Assembly: GCA_023255095.1 (NCBI GenBank)
Contig: JALRJJ010000004.1
Coordinates: forward strand, 1 to 14,651
Origin: a bacterium
GTDB taxonomy: Bacteria; Fidelibacterota; Marinisomatia; Marinisomatales; Marinisomataceae
Reading direction: 5' to 3'
DNA length: 14,651 nt
The notes beneath the pieces are model-generated. The model saw nothing but the letters and a program-made list of their open reading frames with translations. It was not told where the DNA came from and did not search any database. This document shows positions 1 to 7,483 of this stretch, piece after piece; the first letter of the stretch is position 1, and every line of letters starts with the position of its first letter. Position numbers and translations under genes: made by a program.

Positions 1-396
1 TTTAACTGTCCATAGAGGTGCAAAAAAAATAATTGGGTGAACAAATCGGTTGAATTCTGAGTTTAAATCAATAATATTTTTAAATCTCAGAGAAAAAACT
101 TTTTCTAAAAATGGAACACTCGGCATTTGCAAACTATTCAAATCTTTAAAGTTATAATAACACATTGAGGATTGTACTTCATCCGAATAAAAATTTTTTA
201 ACTCGTTTCTAGAAATAAAATATACTATTGAAGACTGTTCTTTATGCTGCATGAATATATTGGCAAATTCCAAAGATGATGAATCATCCGGAAGAAGAAT
301 TAGAGAATTATTGCTTGAAACAGGCATAATATTTTCAAATGAAACATTTTTATAAATCTGATGAAAAGTTTTTAATTCTCTTTTTGATAAATACAT
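1..396 (-). CDS. Hypothetical protein, N-terminal part (possibly GT9/heptosyltransferase-like); truncated by window edge
   Basis: Reading the minus strand from an ATG at 396 gives 132 codons without a stop, running off the left edge, so this is the start of a longer gene. The protein begins MYLSKRELKTFHQIYKN. A strand-like segment (SLILLPDD, about residues 31-38) is followed by SSIVYFISRNEL and, near residue 97, a FKNIIDLNSEFNRF segment with a hydrophobic helix after it. A DLN-x-x-FN block before a hydrophobic helix resembles glycosyltransferase-9-like proteins and related unnamed families of FCB bacteria, but the diagnostic C-terminal part lies outside the window, so no function is assigned. 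It is divergent from the mutase gene, with 58 bp between the two starts. That the ORF is real is fairly sure; the family is a guess. Confidence 0.6.
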   Translation of the reverse strand, partial: MYLSKRELKTFHQIYKNVSFENIMPVSSNNSLILLPDDSSSLEFANIFMQHKEQSSIVYFISRNELKNFYSDEVQSSMCYYNFKDLNSLQMPSVPFLEKVFSLRFKNIIDLNSEFNRFVHPIIFFAPLWTVK

Positions 397-454
397 ATTA
401 CTTGGTCGTTAAAATAATAAAATTACTAAATTAGGATATAAAAAATTAGAAGTT

Positions 455-1942
455 ATGAAAAAGAAAAAATTTGGAACCTACCCCTTTGATAAAGGTATCT
501 ACAAAAGGATGTACCAAGATAAACTGTGGACTATGAGACAATACTCTGGTTTTTCATCAACAGAAGAATCCAATAACCGCTATCTTGAAATTATACAAAA
601 CGGTGGAACGGGACTTTCAGTTGCTTTTGATTTACCAACTCAGATGGGTTACGATTCTGATCATGAAATGGCCTTGGGGGAGGTTGGAAAATCTGGAGTC
701 CCAATTTCAACCATTGAAGACATGGAAGCCATTTTTGACAACATCAATCTTGAAGAGATTTCTGTTTCAATGACGATTAATTCTACTGCAGCAATATTGT
801 TAGCCTTTTATATTGCTGTTGCCAAAAAAAAGAGTTTATCCCTTGCTAAGCTAAGAGGAACTCTTCAAAATGATATATTAAAAGAATACATTGCCAGAGG
901 AACATTTATATACCCAATAAATCATTCATTAAGAATTACCTCTGATATTTTTGAGTACTGCCAAAAAAATGTGCCCCAATTTAATCCTATTTCTATTTCT
1001 GGGTATCATATTCGTGAAGCAGGCAGTACCGCAATTCAAGAATTAGCCTTTACTTTCTCCAACGCAATAACCTATATGGAAATTGCTAAACAAAATAAAA
1101 TTGATTTAAAACAGTTAGCAAAAAAGTTTTCCTTTTTCTTTAATTCTCATAAAGATTTTTTTGAAGAGGTAGCAAAATTTAGAGCAGCGAGAATTATTTG
1201 GGCAAAAATTATTAAAGAAAAATTTGGGATTGATGATATTGAGGCTCAATTATGCAGATTTCATGTTCAAACTGGGGGATCAACCTTAACAGCTCAGCAA
1301 ATTGATAATAATATTACCCGTACTAGCCTCCAATGTTTAGCTGCAGTTTTAGGCGGAGCTCAATCAATTCATACAAATGCTAAGGATGAGGCCATTAGTC
1401 TTCCATCAAAAGAGAATGCGCTCACCGCTTTAAAAATTCAGCAAATTATTGCTTATGAAACCGGAATCACAAACTATATTGATCCCGTTGGAGACAGTTC
1501 ACTTGTTTCGGATTTAACCAAAAAGATTGTGAAAGAAACAAATAAAAAAATAAATGAAATTATCAAAAAAGGGGGTACAATTCATTGTATTGAAACTGGT
1601 ATGATTCAAAAAGAAATTGAAGAGTCTGCTATAAAGTATCAGAATCAAATTGAAAATAAAGAAAGAATTGTAGTAGGAGTTAATGCCTTTGAAACTGAAT
1701 TGGAGAATTACGAATTAGTTAACTCAGCACACCAAGATAATCTTAATAGAATAAGAGAATTAAAACTATTCAAAGAGAATAGAAATCTTGGAAAAGTCAA
1801 TCAGTCATTAGAACAACTAAAGAAGACCTCTCTTTCAAGTAAAAATCTTATGGATTCATTAATATTATGTGTTGAAAATCTATGTACTCTTGGAGAAATA
1901 TCAGATGTTTTGAGAGATACATTTGGGGTTTTTGAAATATAG
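455..1942 (+). CDS. Methylmalonyl-CoA mutase catalytic (large/alpha) subunit without B12-binding domain
   Basis: This is the TIM-barrel part of an adenosylcobalamin-dependent acyl-CoA mutase, which interconverts methylmalonyl-CoA and succinyl-CoA in propionate metabolism. Family motifs in order are LWTMRQYSGFSSTEESN (residues 24-40, with the substrate-contact Tyr at 30), GLSVAFDLPTQMGYDSDH (53-70), SVSMTINSTAA (103-113), GTLQNDILKEYIARGTFIYP (135-154), SGYHIREAG with the conserved active-site His185, and TGGSTLTAQQ (273-282). The pattern fits the archaeal-type split enzyme, in which the cobalamin-binding domain is a separate small protein; it is absent here and not encoded nearby. At 495 aa it lacks roughly 40-60 N-terminal residues that precede the YPF/RG block in most homologues. 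An upstream stop at 410-412 and no intervening start codon rule out extension. The usual DPLGGSYYVE segment reads DPVGDSSLVS. An isobutyryl- or ethylmalonyl-CoA mutase role cannot be excluded. Confidence 0.9.
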   Translation: MKKKKFGTYPFDKGIYKRMYQDKLWTMRQYSGFSSTEESNNRYLEIIQNGGTGLSVAFDLPTQMGYDSDHEMALGEVGKSGVPISTIEDMEAIFDNINLEEISVSMTINSTAAILLAFYIAVAKKKSLSLAKLRGTLQNDILKEYIARGTFIYPINHSLRITSDIFEYCQKNVPQFNPISISGYHIREAGSTAIQELAFTFSNAITYMEIAKQNKIDLKQLAKKFSFFFNSHKDFFEEVAKFRAARIIWAKIIKEKFGIDDIEAQLCRFHVQTGGSTLTAQQIDNNITRTSLQCLAAVLGGAQSIHTNAKDEAISLPSKENALTALKIQQIIAYETGITNYIDPVGDSSLVSDLTKKIVKETNKKINEIIKKGGTIHCIETGMIQKEIEESAIKYQNQIENKERIVVGVNAFETELENYELVNSAHQDNLNRIRELKLFKENRNLGKVNQSLEQLKKTSLSSKNLMDSLILCVENLCTLGEISDVLRDTFGVFEI

Positions 1943-1966
1943 GTTCCTCAAAAAAATTTTAGGAAC
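1943..1966 (+). terminator. Possible weak terminator hairpin after the mutase gene
   Basis: Immediately after the mutase stop, GTTCCT (1943-1948) pairs with AGGAAC (1961-1966). An inner AAAA/TTTT extension and a single bulged C bring the stem to ten pairs around a 3-nt loop. It is followed by an AT-rich tract rather than a clean T run. It could end the upstream transcript or simply separate the two genes. Confidence 0.35.
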
Positions 1967-1970
1967 AATA

Positions 1971-2001
1971 TTTATTTAAATGAATAATATTAATATATTT
2001 G
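1971..2001 (+). promoter_or_regulatory. Candidate Bacteroidetes-type promoter for the LysM lipoprotein gene
   Basis: TATATTTG at 1994-2001 matches the Bacteroidetes -7 element TAnnTTTG. A TTTA at 1971-1974, 19 nt upstream, sits where the -33 TTTG/TTG element is expected. The site is 33 bp before the start codon. The region is very AT-rich, so a chance match is quite possible. Confidence 0.3.
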
Positions 2002-2033
2002 TTATCAATAATTTTTAACTAAAAAGGAACAAA

Positions 2034-2606
2034 ATGAACTATACAAAATTATCTGTGTTTTCAACTTTAGCTTTTATCCTTATTAGCTGTGCAGGGACCT
2101 CTCCAAGCATAAGCGATGTAGCTAAAAGCTCAGAAAATCAAAACAATAAACAAGGACAGAAGCAGGAAGTTTCTGTAGAAAAATTTACGATTCAAGAACC
2201 AGAGTCTCCTATGGTTGGTGTCAATGTTTTCGAACCATACATGATTAAGAGGGGTGATATTTTAACAAGGATTGCATTAAATGAATACGGAAATGCATCT
2301 ATGTGGAGAGAAATATATGCTTGGAATAAGGAAATTATTGGTGATAATCCTGATAAAATATACCCCTATAATTTCTTGTCCCTCAAACGTAAGGTTTCGG
2401 AAGCAAAAAATTGTGATATAAATTATTTCCAATATGAAATTCAACCTGGAGATACTGCCTGGAATCTTGCTCAAAGAGTATATGGCGATGAACTTGCCTG
2501 GGTAGTAATTTATATGGATAATTCAGAACTTATCAGCAGCAATAATGGAATTCTCCAACCTGGAACTTTTTTCAAGATGAGAAAGAATCTTGATCCTTGC
2601 AGCTAA
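2034..2606 (+). CDS. Lipoprotein with two LysM domains
   Basis: A 190-aa secreted lipoprotein. The N-terminus MNYTKLSVFSTLAFILISC is a type II signal peptide with lipobox LISC and the lipidated Cys at residue 19. A polar linker rich in Gln, Asn and Ser covers about residues 20-65. LysM 1 (about 69-118) starts YMIKRGDILTRIALNEYGN. LysM 2 (about 133-183) starts YEIQPGDTAWNLAQRVYGD. LysM domains bind N-acetylglucosamine-containing glycans, so this is probably a peptidoglycan-associated envelope protein. There is no catalytic domain, so it is a binding or scaffold protein rather than a hydrolase. A good ribosome-binding site (AAAAGGAAC) lies 6-7 nt before the ATG. Its 3' end overlaps the start of the biotin ligase gene by 10 bp, implying translational coupling. 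Confidence 0.88.
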   Translation: MNYTKLSVFSTLAFILISCAGTSPSISDVAKSSENQNNKQGQKQEVSVEKFTIQEPESPMVGVNVFEPYMIKRGDILTRIALNEYGNASMWREIYAWNKEIIGDNPDKIYPYNFLSLKRKVSEAKNCDINYFQYEIQPGDTAWNLAQRVYGDELAWVVIYMDNSELISSNNGILQPGTFFKMRKNLDPCS

Positions 2607-3181
2607 ATCTTGATAAGCTCGAACTAGATACCAAATGGATTCTCTCTGGTAAAAATTCATTTTTATACTTTGAGAGAACTGAAACTACGATAGATATTGC
2701 CCTGGAAGACTTCAACCAAAAAGAAAACCAGGGCAAGATTGTTATAGCTGATATTCAAGAAAAAGGGAGGGGATCATTTTCAAAATCCTGGCATTCATCT
2801 CCCTACAAAGATTTAACCTTTAGTATAATTTTAGGATACAAAAATCAATTCAACCAAAGCTTAGTGGATGAAACATGTTATGCTATTAAAAATTTTCTCC
2901 AATTATATGGGCTTGAAAGTATTATAAAAGCCCCAAATGATATTTTAATAGGCAACAAGAAACTCGCCGGGGTATTACTATCAAAAAAAACCTTTAATCG
3001 TTTAGCTTACCAAACACTTAGTGTTGGTATAAATATTAATTCTTCAGTTGAATTAAAAAATTATCCCTTTGAGGCTACTTCATTATGTTTAGAACTTGGC
3101 AAAGCGGTTGAAAGAGAATCTTGTCTTTTAGAGCTAATAAATCAAATTGACAGAGCAATTAAAAGGCAGATTGTCCAGTAA
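2597..3181 (+). CDS. birA: Biotin--[acetyl-CoA-carboxylase] ligase, catalytic domain only
   Basis: This 194-aa protein attaches biotin to the biotin-carrier domains of carboxylases through biotinyl-5'-AMP. The catalytic-domain signatures are ADIQEKGRGSFSKSWHS (residues 51-67, the biotin/AMP loop), DLTFSIIL (72-79), IKAPNDILIGNKKLAGVLL (110-128, with Lys122 matching the E. coli biotin-contacting Lys183) and SVGININ (142-148). There is no N-terminal helix-turn-helix, so it should not act as a biotin-operon repressor, and the C-terminal SH3-like domain is short or absent. Two signature positions differ from the E. coli form: GRGS for GRGR and KAPND for KWPND. The only possible start is TTG at 2597, because an in-frame TGA lies at 2591-2593 and no ATG follows before the conserved core. 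The gene overlaps the LysM gene at its start and, tail to tail by 23 bp, the acyl-CoA dehydrogenase gene at its end. Confidence 0.85.
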   Translation: MQLNLDKLELDTKWILSGKNSFLYFERTETTIDIALEDFNQKENQGKIVIADIQEKGRGSFSKSWHSSPYKDLTFSIILGYKNQFNQSLVDETCYAIKNFLQLYGLESIIKAPNDILIGNKKLAGVLLSKKTFNRLAYQTLSVGININSSVELKNYPFEATSLCLELGKAVERESCLLELINQIDRAIKRQIVQ

Positions 3182-4325
3182 TTTTCTCTCCAATAATCAA
3201 AGTATGAATTTCATGGGTGCCTTCGTAAGTAGAAACAGTTTCTAAGTTCATCAGGTGTCGCATGATTGAATATTCTTCCATAATACCGTTGGCGCCTAAA
3301 ATTTCTCTCGAAAGTTTTGCGCATTTACGTGCGATATCTACATTATTTAACTTTCCAAGAGAAATATGAGAAAAGTCTAGTTTATTATTTTCTTTTAAAT
3401 GCGATAATTGAAGAGACAATAATTGCGCTTTTGTAATTTCTTGAATCATTTGAGTTAACTTTTGTTGTGTTAATTGAAAAGCAGAAATTGGTTTTGAAAA
3501 TTGAACTCTATCTGAACTGTACTTCAACGCAGTCTCATAGCAGTCTATTGCTGCACCCAAGGTTCCCCACACTATTGAAAACCTTGCTTGGGTTAAGCAA
3601 GAAAGTGGGCCTTTGAGCCCCTCCACAAAAGGTAAACGATTTGAGTCAGGAACTCGCACATTGTCCATAGCTAGTTCAGATGTAATTGAAGCTCTTAAAC
3701 TCATTTTTCCATGGATATCTGAAGCGCTAAATCCTTTCATGCCTTTTTCAAGTATAAAACCACGCACAATACCTTCTTCATCTTTAGCCCAAACTATTGC
3801 TATATCTGCAATTGAACCATTTGTGATCCACATTTTGGAACCACTAATTAACCAGTCTTGACCATCTTTTATGGCTTTAGTTTTCATACCGCCAGGATCA
3901 GAGCCATGATTAGATTCCGTTAAGCCAAAACAACCAATAGTCTCTCCAGAACACAATGATGACAACCATCTATCTTTTTGCTCTTGTGATCCATATTGAT
4001 AGATGGGGTAGATTACTAAACCATTTTGGACGCTACAAAAAGAACGAAGGCCGGAATCGCCTCTTTCTAGTTCTTGCATAATTAAGCCATAGGCTAATTG
4101 AGATATTTCATTTCCTCCATATTTCTGTGGAAGAGTAGAGCCAAAAAATCCAAGTTCACCCATTCTAGGTATTAGTTTTTTAGGAAAGGTTCCCTGGTTA
4201 TATGCATCAACCACTAAAGGTAAAAATTCATTTTTAACAAATTCGTGCGCAGTTTTTTGGATTAATAATTCCTCATCAGAAAGACCTTCAAATACATTGC
4301 AAAAATCTGGGCCTATATATTTCAT
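3159..4325 (-). CDS. gcdH: Acyl-CoA dehydrogenase, glutaryl-CoA dehydrogenase-like
   Basis: A 388-aa FAD-dependent acyl-CoA dehydrogenase. Glutaryl-CoA dehydrogenase oxidises and decarboxylates glutaryl-CoA to crotonyl-CoA in lysine/tryptophan degradation, passing electrons to electron-transfer flavoprotein. Visible marks are CFGLTESNHGSDPGGM (residues 132-147, flavin contact), GSKMWITNGSIADIAIVWAK (162-181), GKMSLRASIT (206-215) and the catalytic-base block STYEGTHEIH with Glu368. The glutaryl-specific carboxylate-binding RSxxSVQ block is present as Arg94 and Ser98, which favours glutaryl-CoA over simple fatty acyl-CoAs. The C-terminal LIIGEKITGQSAF also matches the family ending. Length is normal for the mature enzyme. 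The start codon overlaps the thyX stop by 4 nt (ATGA), so the gene is translationally coupled as the third gene of this operon. Confidence 0.88.
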   Translation of the reverse strand: MKYIGPDFCNVFEGLSDEELLIQKTAHEFVKNEFLPLVVDAYNQGTFPKKLIPRMGELGFFGSTLPQKYGGNEISQLAYGLIMQELERGDSGLRSFCSVQNGLVIYPIYQYGSQEQKDRWLSSLCSGETIGCFGLTESNHGSDPGGMKTKAIKDGQDWLISGSKMWITNGSIADIAIVWAKDEEGIVRGFILEKGMKGFSASDIHGKMSLRASITSELAMDNVRVPDSNRLPFVEGLKGPLSCLTQARFSIVWGTLGAAIDCYETALKYSSDRVQFSKPISAFQLTQQKLTQMIQEITKAQLLSLQLSHLKENNKLDFSHISLGKLNNVDIARKCAKLSREILGANGIMEEYSIMRHLMNLETVSTYEGTHEIHTLIIGEKITGQSAF

Positions 4326-5014
4326 TGATTATACACCTCAAACCAAATCTTGCTAGTCTCTGGAAAAGTTTCCATCATTATTTCTTTCAAAGCTTTGGCA
4401 TATTCTTGAATTTCTATCTGAGATGTGGCTTCATCTCTTAGCTCAATAAAATTCATAATAGATTGAAAAGAAGCAGTCCACCAAACCTTTGTATATACTG
4501 TAAGCGGCAATATGCTTCTAGCTTGCTCTTTCGCCATACCAAGATCAAGCATCTTCTCATAGTTGCTAATTGAGGTGTTTTGAGCTTCTTGCCACAATCT
4601 TTTAGCCATTTTTTGATCATCAATCAATCCTTCGCTGGCCTGCTTATTATCATTGGATTGTTTTCTAAAATCACTTGGTTCATAAAAATCTTCATAAGGG
4701 ACGTATCTTCCACTAATCTCATTCCATGCGTGATCTTTTGTTGGATGAGTAGAAGTTGTCTCAATTCCGACAACATGCTTATACCACTGCCTCATAACAA
4801 ACTCTGGTGCCTTAATTATAAACATACAATGTTGGTGCCTAAAAGGACTAAAATGTTTATGTTTAATAAGATATTTTGAAAGCTTTTTATCTTTATCTGA
4901 AAAAGATTCGCTAAAACCATCGAAAGAAACACGGGCAGCATTTACAGGTGTCAAATCATCACCTAGCTTATCAACAAGCTCAATAAATCCCTTATCTAAA
5001 ACAATTTTTTTCAT
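4322..5014 (-). CDS. thyX: Flavin-dependent thymidylate synthase ThyX
   Basis: ThyX makes dTMP from dUMP using methylenetetrahydrofolate, NADPH and FAD, replacing ThyA. In the 230-aa protein, HKHFSPFRH (residues 52-60) is the conserved N-terminal FAD/dUMP region. RQWYKHVVG (75-83) and WNEISGRY (97-104) are the two halves of the ThyX motif, usually written RHRxxSxNExSxRY. The C-terminal part has QARSILPLTVYTK with Arg166 for dUMP binding, and FIELRDEATSQIEIQEYA. The two motif halves are separated by about 14 residues (83-96) instead of being contiguous. The usual T-x-N in the C-terminal block reads TASF. The gene begins one base after the CysQ-like gene ends and overlaps the acyl-CoA dehydrogenase start. 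The family assignment is firm; activity is inferred. Confidence 0.88.
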   Translation of the reverse strand: MKKIVLDKGFIELVDKLGDDLTPVNAARVSFDGFSESFSDKDKKLSKYLIKHKHFSPFRHQHCMFIIKAPEFVMRQWYKHVVGIETTSTHPTKDHAWNEISGRYVPYEDFYEPSDFRKQSNDNKQASEGLIDDQKMAKRLWQEAQNTSISNYEKMLDLGMAKEQARSILPLTVYTKVWWTASFQSIMNFIELRDEATSQIEIQEYAKALKEIMMETFPETSKIWFEVYNQ

Positions 5015-5015
5015 A

Positions 5016-5798
5016 TTAATAAAGTAAATCTGATATAGCGTTAAACATATTAGAATTTGAAGCTATAATAGGGTCTGTCACAAGCGTTTTCTTCTGATTG
5101 TAAAGGATAGTCCTGCTATCGATAGTCTTCATAATACCACCTGCTTCATGAATAATACAGTCTGCAGCACAAATGTCCCATTCATTTTTAGGGGCAATGG
5201 TCGCAAAACAATCTACGGATTGGTCCGAAACTTTTGCAATTTTGTAAGCAATACTTCCTATCGGAGAAATTTCTGAAAAATTGTTTTGATAAGTGCTCCA
5301 CTCACCTTTTTGAAACTCAGAACGTGAAACAGCAATATTGGATTTTTTCAAATCAACTTCTTTAGAACAAAATATTCTACTTTGATTTTTAAATGCGCCT
5401 GAGTTTTTTGAAGCATAGAAAAGTTCATCAGTTACAGGATTAAAAATTACACCAACGACTGGTATATGATTATCGACTAGAGCGATACTCACACAAAAGT
5501 GAGGTATTTGTTCAATAAATTCTTTAGTTCCATCCAGGGGATCAACTACCCAAACTCTATTTTTTTCTAATCGAATTAAATCATCTACAGTTTCTTCTGA
5601 CAACCACCCATCGAAAGGAAACTCACCCATTAGAAAATTTTTAATATATTGGTCCGCTTCAAAATCTGCATCTGTTACCGGATTATCTTTGCTTTTTTCT
5701 TGAATATTTTTTTTATCGTCTTGATAATATTTTAAAAGAATTTTTCCTGCATTTCTTGCTGCGACTTTTGCTGCAATTAGCTCTGATAGATAAATCAT
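5016..5798 (-). CDS. cysQ: Inositol monophosphatase family, 3'(2'),5'-bisphosphate nucleotidase (CysQ)-like
   Basis: A 260-aa lithium-sensitive-type sugar/nucleotide phosphatase. CysQ removes the 3' phosphate of PAP left by sulfate activation or phosphopantetheine transfer; relatives act on inositol phosphates or histidinol phosphate. The metal-binding motifs are present: DNPVTDADFEAD (residues 38-49), the Glu pair in LSEET (66-70), WVVDPLDGTKEFI (83-95, with the metal ligands in DPLDGT) and NEWDICAADCIIHEAGG (205-221). The DGTKEF form and the WDICAAD motif favour CysQ over a generic SuhB. The protein is cytoplasmic with no signal peptide. It is the first gene of a tightly packed operon with thyX and the glutaryl-CoA-dehydrogenase-like gene, so the promoter should lie in 5799-5950. 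No strong Shine-Dalgarno sequence precedes the ATG. The exact substrate is uncertain. Confidence 0.82.
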   Translation of the reverse strand: MIYLSELIAAKVAARNAGKILLKYYQDDKKNIQEKSKDNPVTDADFEADQYIKNFLMGEFPFDGWLSEETVDDLIRLEKNRVWVVDPLDGTKEFIEQIPHFCVSIALVDNHIPVVGVIFNPVTDELFYASKNSGAFKNQSRIFCSKEVDLKKSNIAVSRSEFQKGEWSTYQNNFSEISPIGSIAYKIAKVSDQSVDCFATIAPKNEWDICAADCIIHEAGGIMKTIDSRTILYNQKKTLVTDPIIASNSNMFNAISDLLY

Positions 5799-5921
5799 AT
5801 TTATATGGTTTTTTTAACTTTAGTTTTTAAATTACAAACGAATATTGAGAAATTAATTTAACCCATTATTTTTTTATTTTTATAAGATTTATAAACAATT
5901 TTTCTTTTTCTCATATTCCTG

Positions 5922-5936
5922 CCTATTGATAATAGG
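5922..5936 (+). promoter_or_regulatory. Perfect inverted repeat in the rng 5' leader
   Basis: CCTATT (5922-5927) and AATAGG (5931-5936) are exact complements separated by GAT, giving a tight 6-bp hairpin that ends 17 nt before the likely rng ATG. E. coli RNase E controls its own level through structure in its 5' leader, so a leader hairpin here is a plausible cis element. It could equally be a small operator for the divergent promoters. Confidence 0.35.
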
Positions 5937-5953
5937 TGATACGGACTACGACC

Positions 5954-7450
5954 ATGAATAAAGAAATTTATATAAGTAAAGGCGTAGGAGAAACAAGGAT
6001 TGCTGTAACAGAAAATGGCAATCTTGCCGAACTCCACGTTGATAAAGAAACACAAGAAAGAACAGTCGGAAATATTTATAAGGGTATAATTGAGAATGTT
6101 ATACCTGGAATGCAAGCAGCATTTGTAAATATTGGACAAAAAGTAAATGCCTTTCTCCCCTTTTCTGAAATATCCGATCCTGAACATTTAGACACTGATA
6201 ACACTAAGAAAGATAGTCAAATTGAAGTTCTATTATCACCAGGACAAGAAATAATTGTTCAAGTTATTAAGGAGCCATTCGATAATAAGGGAGCTCGAGT
6301 CACAACCAACTTATCTTTAGCTGGTAGATTTCTAGTATTAATCCCCAAATCGACATACGTTGGGGTTTCAAAAAAATTACTAGACAAATACGAAAGAAGA
6401 AGATTAAAAAAAATTGCTCTTGAAATTAGAAAACCGGGTTTAGGGATGATTATAAGGACTGTAGCTGAGGGCACAACTGAAGAACAAATTGTTAATGATT
6501 ACACTTCATTAGTTAAAAAATACAATGAACTGATTGCATTATCAGATAAAAAAAGTGCTCCAATGTTGGCTTATAATGATCTTGAAACAACTTCAAGCGT
6601 TCTAAGAGATTTAATTGACGACAATGTTTCTAAAATTGTTACTGACTCGCGCGAAGACTACAAGAAGGTTTTAAAAATTATTAAAGATGATTCTCTTAAT
6701 ATTGAAAACTCACTTGAGCACTATAGAAAAAGAGAGCCGCTTTTCAGAAGTATTGGAATTCATAACTCAATCATGAAACTTTTGAAGAAAAAAGTCTGGT
6801 TAAAAAGTGGGGCTTATTTAATAATTGAACGAACTGAAGCTATGGTTGTTGTCGATGTCAATAGTGGAAAATTTGTAGGAAAAAAGGGCCATGAAGAAAA
6901 TTCTTTAAAAATCAATCTAGAGGCAGCGAAAGAAATAGCTAGCCAATTAAGGTTGAGACATTTGTCGGGTTTAATTTTGATTGATTTCATTGATATGAAT
7001 GAATCAGAAAATAGAAAAAAAGTTTATCAACAAATGAAAAAAGAATTAAGGTTCGATAGAGCGAAGGTTGCTGTTTCGGAAATTTCGGAATTTGGAGTAC
7101 TGGAAATGACCAGAGAAAGAACTGGATTAAGTATGATTGATTCCATTACTGAAGCATGCGACTGTTGCAATGGATGGGGAAGAATAATCTCTAAAGATAC
7201 ACTTCTGACTCGTATTGATTACTGGCTTAGAGAATATAAACAGCAAAAAAAAGACCTGAGATTAAAATTATACCTTCATCCAGAAATAGCAGCATATTTA
7301 AAGAATGAGAAAACGAGAGATTTTATTAAATTAATGTGGCAGAACTTTGTCTACTTAAAAATTATAGAAGACTATTCTTTGAATAAAAACGAATTTAAGT
7401 TTACAAAAATCAATGATGATGTAGATTTAACCAATGAAATAGGTACTTGA
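5954..7450 (+). CDS. rng: Ribonuclease E/G family endoribonuclease
   Basis: A 498-aa single-strand-specific endoribonuclease for rRNA maturation and mRNA decay. The start MNKEIYISKGVGETRIAVTENG is typical of RNase G. The ATG at 5954 is preferred over the in-frame GTG at 5936, whose six extra residues match nothing in the family. From the ATG, the S1 RNA-binding region is about residues 33-120 (VGNIYKGIIENVIPGMQAAF). The DNase-I-like catalytic core carries VVDVNSGKFVGKK with Asp301 and LILIDFIDM with Asp344/Asp347, equivalent to the Mg-binding aspartates of E. coli RNase E. CDCCNGWG (about 402-409) keeps the C-x-x-C zinc-link motif. The protein ends soon after the core, with no scaffold arm, so it has RNase G architecture. 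It is followed closely by rplU and rpmA, a common bacterial order. Confidence 0.92.
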   Translation: MNKEIYISKGVGETRIAVTENGNLAELHVDKETQERTVGNIYKGIIENVIPGMQAAFVNIGQKVNAFLPFSEISDPEHLDTDNTKKDSQIEVLLSPGQEIIVQVIKEPFDNKGARVTTNLSLAGRFLVLIPKSTYVGVSKKLLDKYERRRLKKIALEIRKPGLGMIIRTVAEGTTEEQIVNDYTSLVKKYNELIALSDKKSAPMLAYNDLETTSSVLRDLIDDNVSKIVTDSREDYKKVLKIIKDDSLNIENSLEHYRKREPLFRSIGIHNSIMKLLKKKVWLKSGAYLIIERTEAMVVVDVNSGKFVGKKGHEENSLKINLEAAKEIASQLRLRHLSGLILIDFIDMNESENRKKVYQQMKKELRFDRAKVAVSEISEFGVLEMTRERTGLSMIDSITEACDCCNGWGRIISKDTLLTRIDYWLREYKQQKKDLRLKLYLHPEIAAYLKNEKTRDFIKLMWQNFVYLKIIEDYSLNKNEFKFTKINDDVDLTNEIGT

Positions 7451-7483
7451 TAGGGATTAATTTAGATATTAACTTCACCCGCT

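Noticed and set aside
3613..3861. 82-codon plus-strand ORF within the acyl-CoA dehydrogenase gene
   Set aside because: Antisense to a strongly conserved coding region, with no family resemblance.
5799..5921. Possible sigma-70-type promoters in the divergent cysQ/rng gap
   Set aside because: The stretch is so AT-rich that many -10-like hexamers occur; no -35/-10 pair with good spacing stood out on either strand.
5936..5953. GTG at 5936 as the rng start
   Set aside because: It would add MIRTTT, which does not fit the family N-terminus; the ATG at 5954 gives the normal MxKEI start.
5858..6187. 109-codon minus-strand ORF overlapping the rng start
   Set aside because: Antisense to the conserved RNase E/G N-terminus; its Cys/Tyr/Phe-rich composition is what the reverse strand of AT-rich coding DNA gives.
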